DNA of 64,000 nt from Lachnospiraceae bacterium (GCA_022483465.1 JAKVNF010000004.1:641001-705000), one strand, 5' to 3'; shown: positions 49,938 through 59,506, counted from the first letter of the stretch. Numbers and translations are program-made. Notes: generated by a model from the sequence alone, not told the origin.

Positions 49938-51259
49938 CACTTTTTCCTCATCTTTCCCACAAGAAACGGAATCTCCACCGCCATCATGCAGACCCAGCCC
50001 ACCGTATAGGACCAGGGGATGGCAAGAAAGCCCATGCCCTGGGCGAAGACCAGAAGGGCCGCCGCAAGGACCCGGGTGCACATGTTGACCGTGGTGGAGA
50101 GCAGGGTCACCTTCAAATCGCCGATGCCCCGGAAGTACCCCTGCACGCCGTTCGTGACGGCGGGGAGGAGGTACATGAAGGCGATGAGACGCAGGTACCC
50201 GGTTCCCAGTTCGATGACCGCCGCATCGGCGGTGAAGAGCCGCATCATCGGCTCGGCAAGGCACCAGAACAAGATTCCGGAGAAGAGGCCGTAGGCCGCT
50301 TCCAGGAGCATCCCGTACCGGAATACCGTCCGGACCCGCTTTTCCTCCCCGGCGCCCTCGTTCTGGGCCATGACGGAGGTCATGGCGTGGGCGATGTTCT
50401 GCTCGATCACCATGGCGTAGTCGTCCGCCCGGTTGACCGCGGAGAAGGCCGCCGTGGCGTTGACCCCCATGGTGTTCACGATGCCCTGGATGCCCAGCTT
50501 TCCGATCTGCACCGCGCTCTGCTGCAGGGCGCTGACCATGCCGTAGGAGAGGGTCAGCCGAAACAGGCTCGGGTCAAAGACCAGCCAGCCCCTTCCCAGC
50601 TGCAGGATCGGGATCTTTTTCTGCACATAGATCCAGCACAGGATCCCGGAGAGGGCCTCCGAGACCACTGTGGCCACGGCCGCACCCATGATCCCCAGGT
50701 GCAGCGTGCAGACAAAGAACAGGTCCCCGCAGATGTTCAGGGCGGCACTCACCGCCAGAAAGATCAGCGGCGATTTCGCATCACCCATGGCGCGCAGGGT
50801 CCCTGCAAAGTAGTTGTAGATGAAGTTGAAGAGCAGGCCAAAACCAATCACCCGAAGGTACACCGAGGCCTCGCCGATGATGACCTCCTCCACCTGCATC
50901 AGGCGCAGGATCTGGGGGGCAAAGATCATCACCAGGGCGGACATCAGGACGGAGAACGCGGCGCCGGCGAGAAACCCGGTGCTGACCTCGCGCTTTAGGC
51001 GCGCCTCCTGCTTTGCACCGTACATCATGCCGATCAGGATGCCGGTGCCCAGGCAGATTCCCTGCTCGAACAGGATGATCAGTGTCATCAGGGGGTTGGA
51101 GGTGCCCACCGCCGCCAGGGCGGTGGCGCCCACAAACTGCCCCACCACGATGCCGTCCACCGCGTTGTAGGTCAGCTGCAGGAGGTTGCCCAGAACGAGC
51201 GGTATGGTGAACTTCACCAGGATGGGGAACAGCTTCCCCCTTGTCATATCGTGGACCAT
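49937..51259 (-). CDS. MATE-family efflux transporter
   Basis: The product has 440 residues with 12 predicted membrane segments in two similar halves. It starts MTRGKLFPILVKFTIPLVLGN after a short lead, with QLTYNAVDGIVVGQFVG and the second-half equivalent GIQGIVNTMGVNATAAFS. These export cationic drugs or dyes with Na+ or H+. It lies just after the two-component regulator (1-bp gap), so it may be co-transcribed with it and with the small cysteine-rich gene. Confidence 0.92.
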   Translation of the reverse strand: MVHDMTRGKLFPILVKFTIPLVLGNLLQLTYNAVDGIVVGQFVGATALAAVGTSNPLMTLIILFEQGICLGTGILIGMMYGAKQEARLKREVSTGFLAGAAFSVLMSALVMIFAPQILRLMQVEEVIIGEASVYLRVIGFGLLFNFIYNYFAGTLRAMGDAKSPLIFLAVSAALNICGDLFFVCTLHLGIMGAAVATVVSEALSGILCWIYVQKKIPILQLGRGWLVFDPSLFRLTLSYGMVSALQQSAVQIGKLGIQGIVNTMGVNATAAFSAVNRADDYAMVIEQNIAHAMTSVMAQNEGAGEEKRVRTVFRYGMLLEAAYGLFSGILFWCLAEPMMRLFTADAAVIELGTGYLRLIAFMYLLPAVTNGVQGYFRGIGDLKVTLLSTTVNMCTRVLAAALLVFAQGMGFLAIPWSYTVGWVCMMAVEIPFLVGKMRKK

Positions 51260-51260
51260 A

Positions 51261-51950
<690 letters not shown>

Positions 51951-51974
51951 TGTTACGGTTCCTCTTTTCTGTAT

Positions 51975-53471
51975 TTATTCCTGTGTTTCCGCAGCGCGCC
52001 CGGTCTTGGGCTCCATCTCCCGGTACTTGCGCAGCACGAAGTGCATGCAGGTGCCCTCTCCCTCATGAGAGGTGGCCCAGATGTAGCCGCCGTGGTCCTC
52101 GATGATCTTCTTCACGATCGAGAGGCCGATGCCGCTGCCGCCCTGGGCGGAGTTGCGCGAGGAGTCCGTCCGGTAAAACCGGTCAAAGATGTTCGGGAGA
52201 TCCCGCTGGGCGATGCCCTTGCCGTTGTCCTCGATCTCCACGCGGACGGAGTCCTGCTCGTCCAGGATGCGGATGTCGATCCGCCCCTTGGGCTTGTCCA
52301 TGTATTTGACGCTGTTGCTGATGATGTTGTTGATCACGCGCTTTAACTGCTCGGGATCGGCGATGACGAGGGTGTCCGGGGAGACCAGGTTGAAGTAGTT
52401 GAGCTGAATGCCCCGGGACTCCATGTCCATGCCGATCTCCTCGACGCAGTCCCCGAAGTAGTCCTTCACGTTGATGCGCTGGAAGTTGTAGGGGATCTTG
52501 TTGTTGTCGATCTTGGCGTACAGGGTCAGCTCGTTGATCAGCCGGTTCATGTCGTTGGCCTTGTTCAGGATCGTGCGCAGGTACTTCTCCTGCTTCTCCG
52601 GCGTGTTGGCGACCCCGTCGATGAGGCCCTCCGCATACCCCTTGATCGAGGTGATCGGGGTCTTCAGATCGTGAGCGATGTTGCTGACCAGCTCCCGGTC
52701 ATGCTTGTCGTTCTCGAGCTTCTCGTCCGCGGACTCCTTGAGCCGCAGCCGCATGTCCTCGTAGTTCTGGTACAGCTCGCCGATCTCGCCCTTCTCGTTC
52801 ACCGGGAGCATGTACTCGAGGTTCCCGTCCCGGATCTGCTTCATGGCCTTGTTGAGCTCGTCCACGGGCTTTAAGACGCTTCGGCGGATCCAGTTGGTGA
52901 GCAGAATCCCGGTAAACACCATGACGAGGATGAGGGCGATCAGCATGCCGATCAGAAACCCTCTCGGGATCAGTGTCATGAACTTGGCCGCGATAAACAA
53001 AGACCCTTCGGCGCCGTCCGAGAAGGTGAAGTCCAGCTGCTTGACGATGCAGTCCAGATGGCCGATGTAGTAGCCCTCCCCGGAATCGGCGGTTACGCCG
53101 TCGTACTCCGGGAGCTTGTTGAAGATCTGGTTGGCCTCCTTCTGGTTGGTCGTATAGTAGAGCGCATTGCCCTTTCTCACAATGAGGAAGGAGTGATCGT
53201 CCAGCTCATCCTTGAGGCTGTCCAGGTAGGAGGTGTCCTCCAGGGCCGTGGGATCCGAGGACAGCTTGTCCGAGATCTCGCTGTAGAGGGCGTCCATCTT
53301 CTGGGTGGCCGTGGTCTGGTCGGTCCAGAAGGCGGAGTAGCTTGTGATGGTGCCGTCGCCGCTCTGGTAGAACACGATGTTGCCGACCACAAAGAAGGCG
53401 ACCAGAAACAGGATGACCGGCAGGACGATCACGATGGAGAAGGCGATCACCAGTTTTTTCTTAAATGACAT
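51975..53471 (-). CDS. Membrane sensor histidine kinase
   Basis: The product has 498 residues. A membrane helix near residues 8-30, an extracytoplasmic sensor loop (about 35-165), a second helix (FLIGMLIALILVMVFTGILL) and a HAMP segment precede the HisKA box SNIAHDLKTPITSIKGYAEG with the phospho-accepting His. N, G1 and G2 boxes follow (VINNIISNSVKYM, IEDNGKGIAQRDLPNIF, SGIGLSIVKKI). The start follows AAGGAGGAAC. The signal is unknown; envelope stress or an antibiotic is plausible given the adjoining MATE gene. Confidence 0.95.
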   Translation of the reverse strand: MSFKKKLVIAFSIVIVLPVILFLVAFFVVGNIVFYQSGDGTITSYSAFWTDQTTATQKMDALYSEISDKLSSDPTALEDTSYLDSLKDELDDHSFLIVRKGNALYYTTNQKEANQIFNKLPEYDGVTADSGEGYYIGHLDCIVKQLDFTFSDGAEGSLFIAAKFMTLIPRGFLIGMLIALILVMVFTGILLTNWIRRSVLKPVDELNKAMKQIRDGNLEYMLPVNEKGEIGELYQNYEDMRLRLKESADEKLENDKHDRELVSNIAHDLKTPITSIKGYAEGLIDGVANTPEKQEKYLRTILNKANDMNRLINELTLYAKIDNNKIPYNFQRINVKDYFGDCVEEIGMDMESRGIQLNYFNLVSPDTLVIADPEQLKRVINNIISNSVKYMDKPKGRIDIRILDEQDSVRVEIEDNGKGIAQRDLPNIFDRFYRTDSSRNSAQGGSGIGLSIVKKIIEDHGGYIWATSHEGEGTCMHFVLRKYREMEPKTGRAAETQE

Positions 53472-53636
53472 GTTCCTCCTTGGGACCCGCCATCCGCGAG
53501 GTCCGATGAATCAACAGATTATACCATAGTCCGACACCGGGGGACAGGCCGGGCTTTCCCTTCTCTTTTTGCAGAAATATGGTCTATCCAGCTCCATTTG
53601 CCAGCCCCAATGCCAAAAAAAAATTTGAAATTCCTG

Positions 53637-53685
53637 TTGACAGTTTGACCCCATTGTGCCATTATAATAACAGTAATCGTTACTG
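53637..53685 (+). promoter_or_regulatory. Promoter and Fur/PerR-type operator of the regulator gene
   Basis: TTGACA (53637-53642) with CATTAT 17 bases later, or the overlapping TATAAT at 20, forms the promoter. The perfect 15-bp palindrome CAGTAA-TCG-TTACTG (53671-53685) sits directly downstream, 16 bp before the start codon region, where a bound repressor would block transcription. Autoregulation by the encoded protein is inferred. Confidence 0.65.
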
Positions 53686-53701
53686 ATTAAGAGGAGAACA
53701 C

Positions 53702-54106
53702 ATGGCAACGAAGTTCAGCAGACAGCGCCAGGCGATCTGGGATTTCATAAAGGACAGAACGGATCATCCGACCGCAGAAGCTGTGTACCTCGGTGTCAAG
53801 AGTGCCTGCCCCAACATCAGTCTCGGGACCGTCTATCGAAACCTGATGCTCATGAGGGACACCGGTATGATCCGGACTGTGGAAGTGGGAGACGGCGTCA
53901 TTCACTTTGACCCCAACACCACCGACCACAACCACTTCATCTGTACGAACTGCGGAAAGGTGATCGACATCGACGGCGGGGACGTGGAGGCCATCAAACA
54001 GGAGGCGGCGGCGCACTTTACTGGACGCATTCAGGGGTACTCCGCATACTTCTACGGGCTCTGCCCGGACTGCACCAAGTCAGCGGCGACGAAAACAACT
54101 GAATAG
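53702..54106 (+). CDS. perR: Fur-family (PerR-like) metalloregulator
   Basis: The product has 134 residues. A winged helix (TDHPTAEAVYLGVKSACPNISLGTVYRNL) is followed by the metal-sensing dimer domain with FDPNTTDHNHFIC and two CxxC zinc motifs (CTNC, CPDC). DHNHF plus a nearby Asp matches the PerR-like histidine/aspartate site. The gene directly downstream encodes a peroxide-reducing rubrerythrin, which supports a peroxide-sensing role, but Fur or Zur cannot be excluded. Confidence 0.88.
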   Translation: MATKFSRQRQAIWDFIKDRTDHPTAEAVYLGVKSACPNISLGTVYRNLMLMRDTGMIRTVEVGDGVIHFDPNTTDHNHFICTNCGKVIDIDGGDVEAIKQEAAAHFTGRIQGYSAYFYGLCPDCTKSAATKTTE

Positions 54107-54163
54107 GTATCGAAGCACCAACAACACAACAACACATTTTCAACATGAAAGGAGATTGCTACG

Positions 54164-54733
54164 ATGAAATACAGATGCTTAATTTGCGGTCACATCTACG
54201 ATGAGGAGAAGGAGGGTGTCAAGTTTGCAGACCTTCCCGAGGATTGGAAGTGTCCTACCTGCAAGGCTCCCAAGTCCAAGTTCGTCCCGGTTGACGAGAA
54301 GATGACCTGGGCAGCAGAGCACATCGTTGGCGTTGCCAAGGATGCTCCCGAGGACATCAAGGCAGACCTTCGCGCAAACTTCGAGGGCGAGTGCTCTGAG
54401 GTTGGTATGTATCTCGCTATGTCCCGCGTCGCATTCCGCGAGGGATATCCGGAGATCGGCCTGTACTATGAGAAGGCAGCTCACGAAGAGGCTGAGCACG
54501 CTTCCAAGTTCGCAGAGCTTCTCGGCGAGGTTCTGACCGATTCCACCAAGAAGAACCTGGAGATGCGGATTGAGGCTGAGAACGGCGCTACCGCCGGCAA
54601 GGTCGATCTGGCTACCAGAGCAAAGCAGCACAACCTGGATGCCATCCACGACACCGTCCATGAGATGGCTCGTGACGAGGCAAGACACGGCAGAGCATTC
54701 CAGGGTCTGCACGACAGATATTTCGGAAAGTAA
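54164..54733 (+). CDS. rbr: Reverse rubrerythrin (N-terminal rubredoxin, NADH peroxidase type)
   Basis: The product has 189 residues. An N-terminal rubredoxin domain ([13 protein letters not shown] ... [11 protein letters not shown]) is followed by a four-helix di-iron domain with [26 protein letters not shown] and [14 protein letters not shown]. The domain order is reversed relative to classical rubrerythrin, as in clostridial enzymes that reduce peroxide and oxygen with NADH. The gene is 57 bp after the PerR-like regulator. A strong GAAAGGAGATTGC site and a lower-GC, biased codon choice suggest high expression. Confidence 0.95.
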   Translation: MKYRCLICGHIYDEEKEGVKFADLPEDWKCPTCKAPKSKFVPVDEKMTWAAEHIVGVAKDAPEDIKADLRANFEGECSEVGMYLAMSRVAFREGYPEIGLYYEKAAHEEAEHASKFAELLGEVLTDSTKKNLEMRIEAENGATAGKVDLATRAKQHNLDAIHDTVHEMARDEARHGRAFQGLHDRYFGK

Positions 54734-54767
54734 ATCGCAGCGGACAAACCGCCTGACGAGTGAAACA

Positions 54768-54797
54768 AGGGACCGGGGCAACCCCCCGGTCCTTTGT
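54768..54797 (+). terminator. Intrinsic terminator after rubrerythrin
   Basis: GGACCGGGG / CCCCGGTCC stem followed by TTTGTTGT. Confidence 0.8.
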
Positions 54798-54873
54798 TGT
54801 GTTTGCAAACACCGATCGCGCGGGGTACACTGCTGTGCAGACACAAAGAAGCATACGAGAAAGGGTTTGATTT

Positions 54874-55572
54874 ATGAAGATTGGAATTATCGGCGCCATG
54901 GACGTGGAGATTGCAACGCTCCGGAAGCAGATGACCGCGCGCGAGGATGTGACCCGCGCCGGCATGCAGTTCTCCTGCGGCAAAATCGGAAACACCGAGG
55001 TGGTGGTGGTACAGAGCGGCATCGGCAAGGTCAATGCCGGCTGCTGCGTGCAGATTCTCGCGGACATGTTCCACGTGACCCACATCATCAACACCGGTGT
55101 GGCGGGAAGCCTGAACAACGACATCAACATTGGCGACATCGTCGTCTCCACCGGCGCCATGTACCACGATGTGGACGCCACCGTCTTCGGCTATCAGCGC
55201 GGTGAGATTCCCCAGATGGGGATCGTCTCCTTCCCCGCCGACGAGGTTCTGCGCGCCGCGGCGGTGAAGGCCGTGAAGGAAGCTGCCCCGGAGGTCCAGG
55301 TCTTTGAGGGCCAGGTGCTCAGCGGCGATCAATTCATCAGCACCCGCGAGAAGAAAGAGGACCTGATGAAGAACTTCTCCGGGTACTGCGCGGAGATGGA
55401 GGGTGCGGCCATCGCCCAGGCCTCCTACATCAACGGCATCCCCTACGTCATCATCCGGGCGATCTCGGACAAGGCGGACGAGAGCGTGGAGGAGTCCTAC
55501 GACGTCTTTGAGGGCAAGGCTGCCATCCACTGCGCCAACATCACCCAGTACATGGTCTCCCATCTTGGCTGA
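54874..55572 (+). CDS. mtnN: 5'-methylthioadenosine / S-adenosylhomocysteine nucleosidase
   Basis: The product has 232 residues. It begins MKIGIIGAMDVEIATLR and contains VVVVQSGIGKVNAG, NTGVAGSLNNDINIGD, the substrate site EMEGAAIAQASYI and the catalytic Asp in RAISDKADES. It cleaves MTA and SAH to recycle methyl-donor by-products and feeds AI-2 synthesis when LuxS is present. The start follows GAGAAAGGGTTTG. Confidence 0.96.
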   Translation: MKIGIIGAMDVEIATLRKQMTAREDVTRAGMQFSCGKIGNTEVVVVQSGIGKVNAGCCVQILADMFHVTHIINTGVAGSLNNDINIGDIVVSTGAMYHDVDATVFGYQRGEIPQMGIVSFPADEVLRAAAVKAVKEAAPEVQVFEGQVLSGDQFISTREKKEDLMKNFSGYCAEMEGAAIAQASYINGIPYVIIRAISDKADESVEESYDVFEGKAAIHCANITQYMVSHLG

Positions 55573-55595
55573 ATGACACGCATCCTGTCATCTCC

Positions 55596-55626
55596 CCTCC
55601 TCTGCCGTCTGCAGAGGAGGTTTTTT
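55596..55626 (+). terminator. Intrinsic terminator of mtnN
   Basis: 10-bp stem CCTCCTCTGC / GCAGAGGAGG followed by six T. Confidence 0.9.
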
Positions 55627-55645
55627 CTGCCCAAAATGCCGCGAA

Positions 55646-55847
55646 TCAGCGCGCTGCAGGGCCTCCCGGCATCAGGGCCAGATAGTACCCCGCAAATACC
55701 TCGGGACGGGTTTTCATCTTCTCCTTTGCCCACCACCGGATCGCGCTGATGAAGCTGTCGGTTTGGAGCGAAATGCGAAGATCCTCCTGCACCTTGGTAT
55801 CCCCGCAGGAAGCCCCGGCAAACATCTGCCGAAGATCAGCGCACAAA
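55646..55847 (-). pseudogene. C-terminal fragment of a TetR-like regulator
   Basis: On the minus strand the frame ending TGA 55648-55646 reads CADLRQMFAGASCGDTKVQ, then ISLQTDSFISAIRWWAKEKM and GYYLALMPGGPAAR. The FISAIRWW...KTRPEVFA pattern resembles the ligand-domain end of TetR-family regulators. The rest is missing; at about 55848 the sequence joins the sense strand of a P-type ATPase. Family assignment is tentative. Confidence 0.45.
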
Positions 55848-57285
55848 GATGTCGCTGCTCTCATCGGATCGTACTTTGCGGCCGGTGAGGTGGCGTGGAT
55901 CATGCAGCTGGGCTCTTTACTGGAGGACTTCACCGCAAAGAAGGCGGGGGAGGGAATCCGGGCGCTCGTCGCCATGACGCCGCAGCGAGCCCATGTCCTG
56001 CGGGATGGGAAACTTGTGGACGCACTGGCGGAGGAGGTCACCGTCGGTGAGACCCTACGGGTCCTGCCCAGGGAGACCATCCCGGTGGATGGGACCATAC
56101 TGGAGGGGAAGACCACCATCGACCAGTTCGTCATAACGGGGAAGAGCCTCCCCGTCGAGAAAAAGGCCGGCGATCCGGTGCGCAGCGGGACCGTCAACCA
56201 GTACGGGTCCTTCTCCATGTGCGCTGCAAAGACCTGCCGGGACTCCTCCCTGCAGCGGATGATCCGGCTCGCCGAGAAGGCCGAGTCCGAAAAGGCGCCG
56301 ATCGTCCACCTGGCGGACCGGTGGGCAACCTGGCTTGTTTGGATCGCCCTCGCCTCGGCCTTCCTCACCTGGATCATCACCGGGACCTTTCTTCGGGCGG
56401 TCACAGTGCTGGTGGTTTTCTGCCCCTGTGCCTTTGTCCTGGCAACCCTCACTGCCATGATGGCGGGCATCGGAAATGCGGCAAAACACGGCGTTCTGGT
56501 GCGCTCTGGGGATGCCCTGGAGCGCCTCTCCAGGGCCAGACCGTCGCCCTCGACAAGACCGGCACACTGACCCTGGGAAGGCCGCAGGTGGTGCGGATTG
56601 CCGCCGTCCAAGGGTACACCGAGGCGGAGATCCTGCGCTATGCCGCACTGGCAGAGCAGGACTCGGAGCATCCCCTGGGAAAGGCAATCTGTAAGGGCTG
56701 GAAGGCGCGCGGCGGGAGAGAAGAACCCGTCTCCGACTTTCGGATGCAGGCGGGTGCCGGCGTGGAGGCGCTCGTTTCCGGCGTCCGGGTCCGCGTCAGC
56801 CGCTGCAGGGAGGAAGACCTGTCTCCCGCGCTTTTCGATGCAGCAAAAGAGATGATGGCAGAGGGGGCCACCCTCGCCTGTGTCTTTTTGGATACGGTGC
56901 CCACAGGTCTGATCGCCCTCTCGGACCGCATCCGGGAGGATGCCCCGGCAGCCATCGAAGCACTCCACCGGGAAGGACTGTCTTGCGTTCTTCTGACTGG
57001 AGACAATGCGGCTGCCGCCCAGGCGATTGCAGAGGAAGCGGGGATCGAAACCTTCCGCGCCGGTCTCATGCCGGAGGACAAGTACAAATGGATCAAATCC
57101 CTTGAGGAGCGCGGGATCCATACCGCGATGGTGGGGGGACGACGTCAATGACGCGCTCTCGCTGCGCAGCGCCTATGCGAGCATCGCCATGGGTGGAATC
57201 GGCAGCGACATTGCCGTGGAGTCGGCAGATGCGGTGCTCGTCCACGACGAACTGCGCCTTCTGCGCGCCCTCCTTTCGCTCTCCC

Positions 57286-57719
57286 TCTCTAGATAAATTT
57301 GTACATAATCCACAATGAGCCTTAATCTATAGGGGTTTGAGAGTAAGACCTCTGTGAAAAATGTATGCTTTAACATTACAACAGTGCATGACTACGGGTG
57401 AAATCGGTGTCTCTGGAGGTCCGGACACCTATGATTTCTGTGTTCAGGGTACAAAAAGAAAAGCATCCTCTTAATTGTCTGACAATAGTGACATTAGCTG
57501 TCAGTATAAGAAACGCGTTTCAATCTCCCTGCTTCACCATGGCTGCCAACCTCTCATGTCTAGCGGAGTCTGCCTTCGGTCCCACCCGGAGGCATCCCAA
57601 ATTCCTTCGTACAGCCGATCCCATAGTTCGGAGCGCCGCTTATGCTTTCGTTCGGGGTCATATGCCCCATGGAGTAAATCCTGCGGCTACGCTCATGCTC
57701 TGTTTGTTTGAGAGCACCC
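57286..57719. other. Unidentified non-coding segment inside the insertion
   Basis: About 434 bp lie between the ATPase junction and the IS110 inverted repeat. No credible gene is present; frames are short and lack ribosome binding sites. Small dyads occur, such as GTGTCT...AGGTCCGGACACCT (about 57408-57431) and ATTGTCTGACAAT (57475-57487). It may be a MITE or other older element into whose end the IS110 element inserted, or an extended right end of the IS110 element itself. Confidence 0.4.
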
Positions 57720-57886
57720 CTGTAATTCAGTAAATCTCGGAAATCCCGGGGGACGCATCCCTGGATCCACACTGAAGTACATGGTGCGGTTAATACGTTA
57801 CAGTTGAGGGGGAGTCATCCTAACGGTGTTGCCTGGTAGATAACCGCCCTGTTGGTCCTTGAAACTGTCTGCTGTCCGGCTGCGCG
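57720..57886 (-). ncRNA. Candidate bridge/seek RNA region of the IS110 (IS1111-like) element
   Basis: These 167 bp lie between the transposase stop and the downstream inverted repeat. They hold no gene but several foldable segments, for example GGATCCAGGGATGC / GCGTCCCCCGGG near 57737-57770. IS110-family recombinases are guided by an element-encoded RNA that pairs with target and donor, and in IS1111 relatives this lies downstream of the gene. The call rests on position only. No guide-target pairing was established by eye. Confidence 0.4.
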
Positions 57887-59170
57887 TTATGCAGGCATCA
57901 TACCTGCCGCAGGATCGTGAATGACCTTAGACGGGTCAAAATCAACGCCTTTACGGAGGATTGCGTGGAAGATCCTCAAAGCCTTGCATGCCACTACTAC
58001 GCGCGCCTGACGCCGTTTTAGAGGGTTCGTTGTCCGTGTGGTGTATTTGACCTGTAAGGCCTTAAATGCACTGTTCCAGGCTATCAGAGACCCCGCAGCT
58101 TCATACATGACTCGTCTTAAGGCAGAACGCCCTCGCTTGCTGATGCGATGTTCACCGACCTTCTTGCAGGATTCGTTGTTAATCGCATTCAGTCCGGCAA
58201 GCTTCACCAGCTGCTTGGGATCGCTGAAGCGGTTGACATCGCCCACCTCTGCAATGAATCCCACAACTGTCTGCATTCCGACTCCGCGTATACTCAACAG
58301 CTTGTCGACGTTAGGAAGCCGGCGAACCTGCTCTTCAAGTTTCCTGTCAAGCTCCTCCAGCCGTTCACTGTTCCTGCGGAAATCCTCAAGAATGTACAGG
58401 AAGGCAACTTTTTCAGCGGCGCAATAGTCCAGCCACATGTTTGCTGCAGCGGCCTCCACAAGCTTTTCAGCCTTTTTCCTGCCGCCGGTGCCCCGCATCT
58501 TTTTCGATTTCCACAAGAGCAGAATTCCGTCAACGCCAAGTTCATATACGTCTCGAGGCAGCGATGCTATTTCCAGGACAGCCAGGCCGCCCTTGGAATC
58601 ATACTTTGAATAGCAATTCAGGTATTCCGGGAAGTTTCTGCGCAGCCATGCCTGCATACGGTTCCGGGCCCTCGCCATGTTCTTCACAACGCTTTCCCTG
58701 ACATTGAACAGGCTGCGGATCTCAGCGTAATCTCCCTGCGGATCATACGGTTCAAAGAAACGTCCTTCCCGCACCAGATCCGCAATGACTCGGGGATCCT
58801 TCTTGTCGTCCTTGCTTGGGGAGTTATCATCCAGCTCCTTCGATCTATGGACATGGAGTGTGTTCACCGTAACAATCTTGAAGCCCTTTTTGGTCAGATA
58901 CTGTTTGAAGCATAGCCAGTACACACCCGTGGGCTCACAGCCGATAATAACCTCCGTAAGGCCGCTCCTGGCCTGTATCTCCTCAATCCACTTGATGAGG
59001 AGCAAAAAGCCTTTTTCGTTGTTGGGGAAGAAGAAAGCCTTTTTGGTGTACTCCTCGCCCCGCCAGTTCATGGCCCGTGCATAGTTTTTCTCGGAGCCAA
59101 TGTCAACTCCGATGATCAGATGGTGTTCTGATACTTGATGCAGCTTCTTTGCTCGTGTAGAATTCTTCAT
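57887..59170 (-). CDS. IS110-family DEDD transposase/recombinase
   Basis: The product has 427 residues from ATG 59170, chosen because AAGGAGACCATCT precedes it; an upstream frame to 59236 has no such site. The N-terminal RuvC-like DEDD domain starts HLIIGVDIGSEKNYARAM, with EVIIGCEPTGVYW and KDDKKDPRVIADLVREG. A coiled central part precedes the C-terminal domain LLSIRGVGMQTVVGFIAEVG and LVKLAGLNAINNESCKKVG with the serine region KRGRSALRRVMYEAA. The frame is intact. Confidence 0.93.
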   Translation of the reverse strand: MKNSTRAKKLHQVSEHHLIIGVDIGSEKNYARAMNWRGEEYTKKAFFFPNNEKGFLLLIKWIEEIQARSGLTEVIIGCEPTGVYWLCFKQYLTKKGFKIVTVNTLHVHRSKELDDNSPSKDDKKDPRVIADLVREGRFFEPYDPQGDYAEIRSLFNVRESVVKNMARARNRMQAWLRRNFPEYLNCYSKYDSKGGLAVLEIASLPRDVYELGVDGILLLWKSKKMRGTGGRKKAEKLVEAAAANMWLDYCAAEKVAFLYILEDFRRNSERLEELDRKLEEQVRRLPNVDKLLSIRGVGMQTVVGFIAEVGDVNRFSDPKQLVKLAGLNAINNESCKKVGEHRISKRGRSALRRVMYEAAGSLIAWNSAFKALQVKYTTRTTNPLKRRQARVVVACKALRIFHAILRKGVDFDPSKVIHDPAAGMMPA

Positions 59171-59506
59171 AGATGGTCTCCTTACCGTGTGTTGGATTGC
59201 GTCTCGATGGACGTCCTCCATGGTAACAGAGGCCATTTTAATTTCCTATTGGCGATTTACTGAATTACAGGAATGCTTTCGCTCTCCCACAGGGTGATGG
59301 GAAAGATCTGCCAGAACATCCTCTGCTCCCTGGTCATCAACCTGGCCGCGGTGCTCCTCTCCGCCCTGGGCGTCCTCACCCCCGTCACCGGCGCCCTCTG
59401 GCACAACATCGGCTCGGTCTTTGTGGTCGTCAATGCCGCGCTCCTTCTGCGCGACAAAAACTTTGCCTGACCGGGGTTCCGCTCGCCTCTCACAGACAAA
59501 CCGCAC

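Larger units (their letters stand above)
57286..59275. mobile_element. 1990-bp insertion in the P-type ATPase, flanked by a 13-bp direct repeat
   Basis: The 13 bases CTTTCGCTCTCCC occur at 57273-57285 and 59276-59288; removing everything between plus one copy rejoins the ATPase reading frame exactly. The insert contains an IS110-family transposase with 16-bp inverted repeats plus about 430 bp of non-coding DNA to its left. IS110 elements normally make no long target duplication, so the insert is probably composite. Confidence 0.85.
57713..59275 (-). mobile_element. IS110-family (IS1111-like) element
   Basis: The element is about 1.55 kb with perfect 16-bp inverted repeats CTGTAATTCAGTAAAT at 57720-57735 and (complement) 59255-59270, set a few bases in from the presumed ends as in the IS1111 subgroup. 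The transposase reads leftward. The longer non-coding end is downstream of it (about 170 bp), where IS1111-type elements carry their guide RNA. Outer ends are approximate. Confidence 0.75.
55848..59470 (+). pseudogene. Heavy-metal P-type ATPase, decayed: truncated, frameshifted twice and interrupted
   Basis: ATPase sequence starts abruptly at about VAALIGSYFAAGEVAWIMQL; the metal-binding N-terminus and first helices are gone. The actuator loop reads ITGKSLPVEK where TGES is required (Glu to Lys). The metal motif is FCPCAFV. Near 56530 one base is missing (expected LSQGQTVALDKTGTLT), and at 57131-57140 a run of six G adds one base inside MVGDDVNDA. At 57285 the gene is cut by a 1990-bp insertion; it resumes at 59289 (HRVMGKICQNILCSLVINL) and ends RDKNFA at 59470. 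Joining across one 13-bp repeat copy restores the frame. Confidence 0.92.

Noticed and set aside
47646..50009. Very long plus-strand open frame (787 codons)
   Set aside because: It is antisense to MBOAT, SGNH and trmL genes with clear motifs. High GC removes stops from the opposite strand. The same applies to 7615-9138 and 19165-21027 on the plus strand.
55646..57148. Minus-strand 500-codon open frame over the ATPase
   Set aside because: Most is the complement of P-type ATPase sequence. Only the last roughly 65 codons (55847-55646) look like genuine protein and are kept as a TetR remnant.
57560..57772. Short minus-strand frame in the unidentified segment
   Set aside because: It crosses the IS110 inverted repeat and has no ribosome binding site or recognisable motif.
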